Made by a program: the position numbers and the translations under genes | Part shown: positions 28,842-32,393 of the stretch, piece after piece | Position numbering within the stretch: the stretch's first letter is position 1 | How the letters are laid out: each line of letters opens with the position of its first letter | Assembly: GCA_947381325.1 (NCBI GenBank) | Contig: CANCUP010000015.1 | Coordinates: 1 to 32,393 of the forward strand | Origin: Comamonadaceae bacterium | Lineage (GTDB): Bacteria > Pseudomonadota > Gammaproteobacteria > Burkholderiales > Burkholderiaceae_C | DNA length: 32,393 nt | Direction: 5' to 3' | The notes under the pieces: model-generated | Told to the model about the DNA's origin: nothing | Databases searched by the model: none | The model's input: the letters and a program-made list of their open reading frames with translations, nothing else

Positions 28842-30218
28842 ATGGCCAAAGAAAAAACCCATTACGTTTGCACCGACTGCGGCGGCACCAGCCCCAAATG
28901 GCTGGGCAAATGCCCCAGCTGCAACGCCTGGAACACCCTCATCGAGAGCGCCGTCGAGTCAGCCGGCGCCAGCAAAAACCGCTACGCCGGCATGGCCGCA
29001 CTCGCGCCCAGCGCCGAGGTGGCCACGCTGTCTGACATCGAAGCCCACGACGTGGCGCGCACGCCCACCGGTCAAGAAGAGCTCGACCGCGTGCTCGGAG
29101 GCGGCATGGTCGACGGCGGGGTGGTGTTGATCGGCGGCGACCCCGGCATTGGCAAATCCACCTTGTTGTTGCAAGCCATGGACGGCTTGCAGCGTGGCGG
29201 CATGGCGACCTTGTATGTGACGGGCGAAGAATCGGCGGCGCAAGTGGCGCTGCGCTCGAGGCGTCTGGGGCTCGACCACAGCCAGGTGCAGGTACTGGCC
29301 GAAACCCTGCTGGAGAAAGTGCTGGCCACGGTCGACAAACTCAAGCCCGCCGTGGTGGTGATGGACTCGATCCAAACCGTGTATTCCGACCAACTCACCA
29401 GCGCGCCGGGCTCGGTGGCCCAGGTGCGCGAATGCGCCGCCCACCTCACCCGCATGGCCAAGTCCACCGGCACGGCGGTGGTGTTGGTCGGTCACGTCAC
29501 CAAAGAGGGCGCCTTGGCCGGGCCGCGTGTCTTGGAACACATGGTCGACACCGTGTTGTATTTCGAGGGCGACACCCACTCCACCTACCGGCTGGTGCGC
29601 GCCATCAAAAACCGCTTTGGGGCGGTCAACGAAATTGGCGTCTTCGCCATGACCGAAAAAGGCCTCAAAGGCGTGAGCAACCCGAGCGCGATTTTCTTGA
29701 GCCAGCACCCCGAGCCCGTGCCCGGCAGCTGTGTGCTGGTCACGCTGGAAGGCACGCGCCCCATGCTGGTAGAAATCCAAGCCTTGGTCGACACCGGCGG
29801 CCCCTCGCCCCGGCGTTTGAGCGTGGGCTTGGACCGTGACCGTTTGGCCATGTTGCTGGCGGTGTTGCACCGCCATGCCGGTGTGGCCTGCATGGACCAA
29901 GACGTGTTCGTCAACGCGGTGGGCGGCGTGCGCATCAGCGAGCCCGCCGCCGACTTGGCGGTCATGCTGGCCATCCAAAGCAGCTTGCGGGGCAAGCCCT
30001 TGCCCCAGGGCTTCATCGCCTTTGGCGAGGTTGGCTTGGCGGGCGAAGTGCGCCCGGCGCCGCGCGGTCAAGAGCGACTGAAAGAAGCCGCCAAACTGGG
30101 CTTCACCGTGGCCGTGATTCCCAAAGCCAACATGCCCAAAAAACCCATCGAGGGCATGACCTTGCACCCGGTGGAACGTGTGGATGAGGCGATTGGCTTG
30201 GTGCGTTCGCTGGCTTGA
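28842..30218 (+). CDS. radA: DNA repair protein RadA
   Basis: A 458-residue RecA-like helicase that processes recombination intermediates and extends D-loops. It has an N-terminal zinc finger (C10, C13, C24, C27), Walker A GDPGIGKST at 99-107, the RadA-specific KNRFG at 256-260, and a C-terminal Lon-protease-like domain without an active Ser-Lys dyad. The open frame runs upstream, but MAKEKTHYVCTDCGG at 28842 is the family start. TACTAT lies six bases before this ATG and there is no Shine-Dalgarno, suggesting a leaderless transcript. It is divergent from hpaR. Confidence 0.96.
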   Translation: MAKEKTHYVCTDCGGTSPKWLGKCPSCNAWNTLIESAVESAGASKNRYAGMAALAPSAEVATLSDIEAHDVARTPTGQEELDRVLGGGMVDGGVVLIGGDPGIGKSTLLLQAMDGLQRGGMATLYVTGEESAAQVALRSRRLGLDHSQVQVLAETLLEKVLATVDKLKPAVVVMDSIQTVYSDQLTSAPGSVAQVRECAAHLTRMAKSTGTAVVLVGHVTKEGALAGPRVLEHMVDTVLYFEGDTHSTYRLVRAIKNRFGAVNEIGVFAMTEKGLKGVSNPSAIFLSQHPEPVPGSCVLVTLEGTRPMLVEIQALVDTGGPSPRRLSVGLDRDRLAMLLAVLHRHAGVACMDQDVFVNAVGGVRISEPAADLAVMLAIQSSLRGKPLPQGFIAFGEVGLAGEVRPAPRGQERLKEAAKLGFTVAVIPKANMPKKPIEGMTLHPVERVDEAIGLVRSLA

Positions 30219-30220
30219 CG

Positions 30221-30293
30221 CAGGCCCGAATGCGCCGCAGCTGTGCGCCGCTTGTGAGGTGCGCGCATAGACGATCGGTGGATCACGGGCCTG
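30221..30293. repeat. Inverted repeat between radA and the next gene
   Basis: CAGGCCCG (30221-30228) and CGGGCCTG (30286-30293) are perfectly complementary, 57 bases apart. The interior holds a direct repeat of TGCGCCGC (30231-30238 and 30244-30251) and a GCGCGCA tract, so a folded RNA is possible. The left arm begins three bases after the radA stop, and the right arm abuts a GACAAT -10-like hexamer of the following gene. No T-tract is present. Confidence 0.5.
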
Positions 30294-30306
30294 AGACAAT
30301 AGCGCC

Positions 30307-30762
30307 ATGAACTTTCAACGATATGCGATACCGATAGGGGCTGTCGGCCTGACCGTTTGGGCTTGGCAATCCATGCAGTGGATGGGCGTGGCCATGGTCT
30401 TCACCGGTGGTGTGATGTGGCTTTTGCTGTACTTCACCCGCTTGGTGCAAATCATGAAGCGTGCCAGCAAGCGCCCGATCGGCTATGTGGACAGCGCGGT
30501 CATGCTCAATGCCAAGCTCAAAACTGGCGTGAGCTTGATGCACGTCATCGCCCTGACCCGTGCCTTGGGCCAACCCGAGACCGAGAAAGACGCCCAGCCT
30601 GAAGTCTTCAGCTGGCGCGATGGCTCCGAATCGGTGGTGCGCTGCACCTTCGTGCATGGCAAGCTGCAAAGCTGGTTGCTCACCCGCCCTGACGCCTTGC
30701 CCGACAGCGAGGTGCCCGCACGTGCAGCCCCCGAGGTCACCGACGTGACCGCCAAGCTTTGA
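30307..30762 (+). CDS. Small membrane protein of unknown function
   Basis: A 151-residue protein with two hydrophobic segments near the N-terminus (IPIGAVGLTVWAW and WMGVAMVFTGGVMWLLLYFT) and a soluble C-terminal part (about 55-151) containing RPIGYVDSAVMLNAKL and PEVFSWRDGSESVVRCTF. From memory, similar betaproteobacterial proteins are sometimes labelled glycerate kinase, but nothing here resembles a kinase, so that label should not be transferred. GACAAT six bases before ATG 30307 and no Shine-Dalgarno suggest a leaderless mRNA. It lies between radA and ilvE in the same direction. Confidence 0.82.
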   Translation: MNFQRYAIPIGAVGLTVWAWQSMQWMGVAMVFTGGVMWLLLYFTRLVQIMKRASKRPIGYVDSAVMLNAKLKTGVSLMHVIALTRALGQPETEKDAQPEVFSWRDGSESVVRCTFVHGKLQSWLLTRPDALPDSEVPARAAPEVTDVTAKL

Positions 30763-30859
30763 GCTGCTTGGCCACCGCCGAGCCAGCGCTTGGCCCTCGC
30801 TAAAATCAAACGCTAGGCTGGCTCAGTCCAGCGCCCCCCACACCTCCAAAGGAAAACCC

Positions 30860-31810
30860 ATGAGCGTCGTAATTCCCTCAATGTCTGACCGTGACGGCAA
30901 GATTTGGATGGATGGCCAGATGGTGGAATGGCGCGACGCCAAGATCCACGTGCTGTCGCACACCCTGCACTACGGCTGCGGCGCGTTTGAAGGCGTGCGT
31001 GCTTACAAAACCGCCAACGGCACGGCGATCTTTCGCTTGCAAGAGCACACCGACCGCTTGTTCAACAGCGCCAAAATTTTGCGCATGGCCATTCCGTTCA
31101 CCAAAGAACAGGTCAACGAAGCCCAACGCGCGGTGGTGCGTGAGAACAAGCTCGAGAGCGGCTACATCCGCCCCCTCACCTGGATTGGCGACAAGAAACT
31201 CGGCGTCAGCCCCAAGGGCAACACCATCCACCTGATGGTGGCGGCCTGGACCTGGGGCGCGTACCTGGGCGAAGAAGGCATGAAGCGCGGCATCCGCGTC
31301 AAGACCAGCAGCTACACGCGCCACCACGTCAACATCACCATGACGCAAGCCAAGGCGGTGAGCAACTACACCAACTCGATCTTGGCCAACATGGAAGTCA
31401 CCGACGAGGGCTACGACGAAGCCCTGTTGCTCGACACCTCGGGCTTTGTGTCGGAAGGCGCTGGCGAAAACATTTTTGTCGTCAAAGATGGCGTCATCTA
31501 CACCCCCGACCTGTCGGCTGGTGCCTTGAACGGCATCACCCGCAACACGGTGTTCCACATCGCCAAAGACCTGGGGCTGGAGATTGTGCAAAAGCGCATC
31601 ACCCGCGACGAGGTCTACATCGCCGACGAGGCCTTCTTCACCGGCACGGCCGCTGAAGTCACGCCGATTCGTGAACTCGACCGCATCGAGTTGGGCAAAG
31701 AAGGCTATGTGGGCAGCCGCGGCCCCATCACCGAAAAAATTCAAAGCGCCTTCTTTGACATCGTCAATGGCCGCAACCCCAAGTACGCCCATTGGTTGAC
31801 GCAAGTCTGA
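30860..31810 (+). CDS. ilvE: Branched-chain amino acid aminotransferase
   Basis: A 316-residue fold-type IV PLP aminotransferase that makes valine, leucine and isoleucine from their 2-oxo acids with glutamate. The PLP lysine is K165 in TQAKAVSNYTNS. The substrate and phosphate-site stretches HTLHYGCGAFEGVRAY, GYIRPLTWIG, SEGAGENIFVV and FFTGTAAEVTPI are standard. ATG 30860 has AAAGGAAA upstream. A TAAAAT box at 30801-30806 would give a leader of about 45 bases, which contains a small hairpin, GCTGG-CTCAGT-CCAGC (30817-30832). The zinc-finger gene follows after 19 bases. Confidence 0.95.
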   Translation: MSVVIPSMSDRDGKIWMDGQMVEWRDAKIHVLSHTLHYGCGAFEGVRAYKTANGTAIFRLQEHTDRLFNSAKILRMAIPFTKEQVNEAQRAVVRENKLESGYIRPLTWIGDKKLGVSPKGNTIHLMVAAWTWGAYLGEEGMKRGIRVKTSSYTRHHVNITMTQAKAVSNYTNSILANMEVTDEGYDEALLLDTSGFVSEGAGENIFVVKDGVIYTPDLSAGALNGITRNTVFHIAKDLGLEIVQKRITRDEVYIADEAFFTGTAAEVTPIRELDRIELGKEGYVGSRGPITEKIQSAFFDIVNGRNPKYAHWLTQV

Positions 31811-31829
31811 AGCACAAGGGAACGCCCAC

Positions 31830-32033
31830 ATGACACACCCTGTTGAACTCCTGGCCAAAGACCTCAATGGTCATGGCGGCGTGTTTTGCCCCAGCGCCAA
31901 AGCCGACATGACGCTCTGGAACAGCCACCCCAAGGTCTACCTGGACGTGGCCAAGACGGGTCAAGCCAAGTGCCCCTATTGCGGCACCGAGTACCACCTC
32001 AAAGCCGGCGAACACGTTGGCGGCCACCACTGA
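31830..32033 (+). CDS. CHCC zinc-finger domain protein
   Basis: A 67-residue zf-CHCC protein, related to the NDUFS6 subunit of mitochondrial complex I. The four ligands are C20 (VFCPS), H33 (NSHPKVY), C48 and C51 (KCPYCGTEY). In bacteria it is a small stand-alone protein without an established role, often beside ilvE and LPS heptosyltransferase genes in Burkholderiales; that neighbourhood is what is seen here. AAGGGAA lies about 10 bases before the ATG. Its 3' end overlaps the next gene by 17 bases. Confidence 0.92.
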   Translation: MTHPVELLAKDLNGHGGVFCPSAKADMTLWNSHPKVYLDVAKTGQAKCPYCGTEYHLKAGEHVGGHH

Positions 32034-32393
32034 CAACGCCCTCGTCATCGCGCCGCAATGGATAGGCGACGCGGTGATGACCGAGCCCTTGCTGCGCCGT
32101 TTGGCCGCACGTGGTGAGCGCCTGACGGTTGGTGCCTTGCCTTGGGTGGCACCCGTCTACCGCGCCATGCCCGGCGTGGCCGAGGTGATTGAGTTTCCGT
32201 TCCAGCACGGCGGCCTGCAGTGGCAAGGGCGCTTGGCCATGGCGCGTGCCCTGCGCGGGCGCTTTGAGGTGGCCTATGTCTGCCCCAACTCGCTCAAGAG
32301 CGCGCTCATTCCCTGGCTGGCGCGCATTCCCAAACGCGTGGGCTACACCGGCGAAATGCGCTTGGGCCTGTTGACCGACCGTTTGGACAACCC
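32017..32393 (+). CDS. waaF: ADP-heptose:LPS heptosyltransferase II, C-terminus outside window
   Basis: The first 125 codons of a GT9-family glycosyltransferase that adds the second heptose to the LPS inner core on the cytoplasmic face of the inner membrane. ALVIAPQWIGDAVMTEPLL is the typical WaaF N-terminal signature, and YVCPNSLKSALIPWLARIPKRVGYTGEMR is also characteristic. No ATG is available before the conserved start; TTG at 32017 (MAATTDNALVIAP) is the best candidate and overlaps the CHCC gene by 17 bases, implying translational coupling. The rest of the gene lies beyond the window. Confidence 0.92.
   Translation, partial: MAATTDNALVIAPQWIGDAVMTEPLLRRLAARGERLTVGALPWVAPVYRAMPGVAEVIEFPFQHGGLQWQGRLAMARALRGRFEVAYVCPNSLKSALIPWLARIPKRVGYTGEMRLGLLTDRLDN

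Overview
The window looks like ordinary chromosome from a betaproteobacterium of the order Burkholderiales, most likely family Comamonadaceae. The grounds are high GC, the GTP-type PEP carboxykinase, a methionine synthase split into two genes, a torF-glnK-amtB nitrogen cluster, and a homoprotocatechuate meta-cleavage operon with separate hpaG1 and hpaG2. The genus is inference. I see no phage, transposase, CRISPR array, tRNA or rRNA. No stretch longer than 300 bases lacks a gene; the longest gaps (1083-1325, 11861-12067, 6877-7031) carry regulatory signals described below.

Layout. Positions 1-3910 (minus strand): 5' part of pckG, a 46-residue membrane protein with its own terminator, recQ and an overlapping rhodanese gene. 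recQ carries an in-frame repeat insertion inside its zinc-binding region. Positions 3945-9779 (plus): the homocysteine half of methionine synthase (metH1), an amidase, an exported protein of unknown function, a complete SAH riboswitch, and the folate/B12/activation half (metH2). Positions 9877-11860 (minus): a PsiF-repeat protein and comM. Positions 11913-14721 (plus): an NtrC site and sigma-54 promoter in front of torF, glnK and amtB. Positions 14850-17250 (plus): glcE and glcF without glcD. Positions 17263-20003 (minus): glutathione peroxidase, an EamA permease and lplT. Positions 20104-21198 (plus): alr. Positions 21230-28701 (minus): hpaR-G1-G2-E-D-F-I, then a class II aldolase and a ketopantoate-reductase-like gene. 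Positions 28842-32393 (plus): radA, a membrane protein, ilvE, a CHCC zinc-finger protein and the start of waaF.

How the genes work together. The two metH products together make one cobalamin-dependent methionine synthase. metH1 appears to start from a near-leaderless promoter, while metH2 sits behind an SAH sensor, so the two halves of one enzyme seem to be under different control. The torF-glnK-amtB group is an ammonium uptake and nitrogen-sensing unit with a well-placed sigma-54/NtrC control region. The hpa operon converts homoprotocatechuate towards pyruvate and succinic semialdehyde under a MarR-type repressor with a 16-bp palindromic operator, but the hydratase HpaH is not in the window.

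The most interesting signals are the SAH riboswitch with a Shine-Dalgarno-sequestering hairpin, the divided control of split metH, the repeat-derived insertion in RecQ, the large inverted repeat in the pckG leader, the sigma-54/NtrC promoter, and a repeated arrangement of a -10 hexamer 6-8 nt before ATG that predicts leaderless mRNAs. I found no wholly new multi-gene system.
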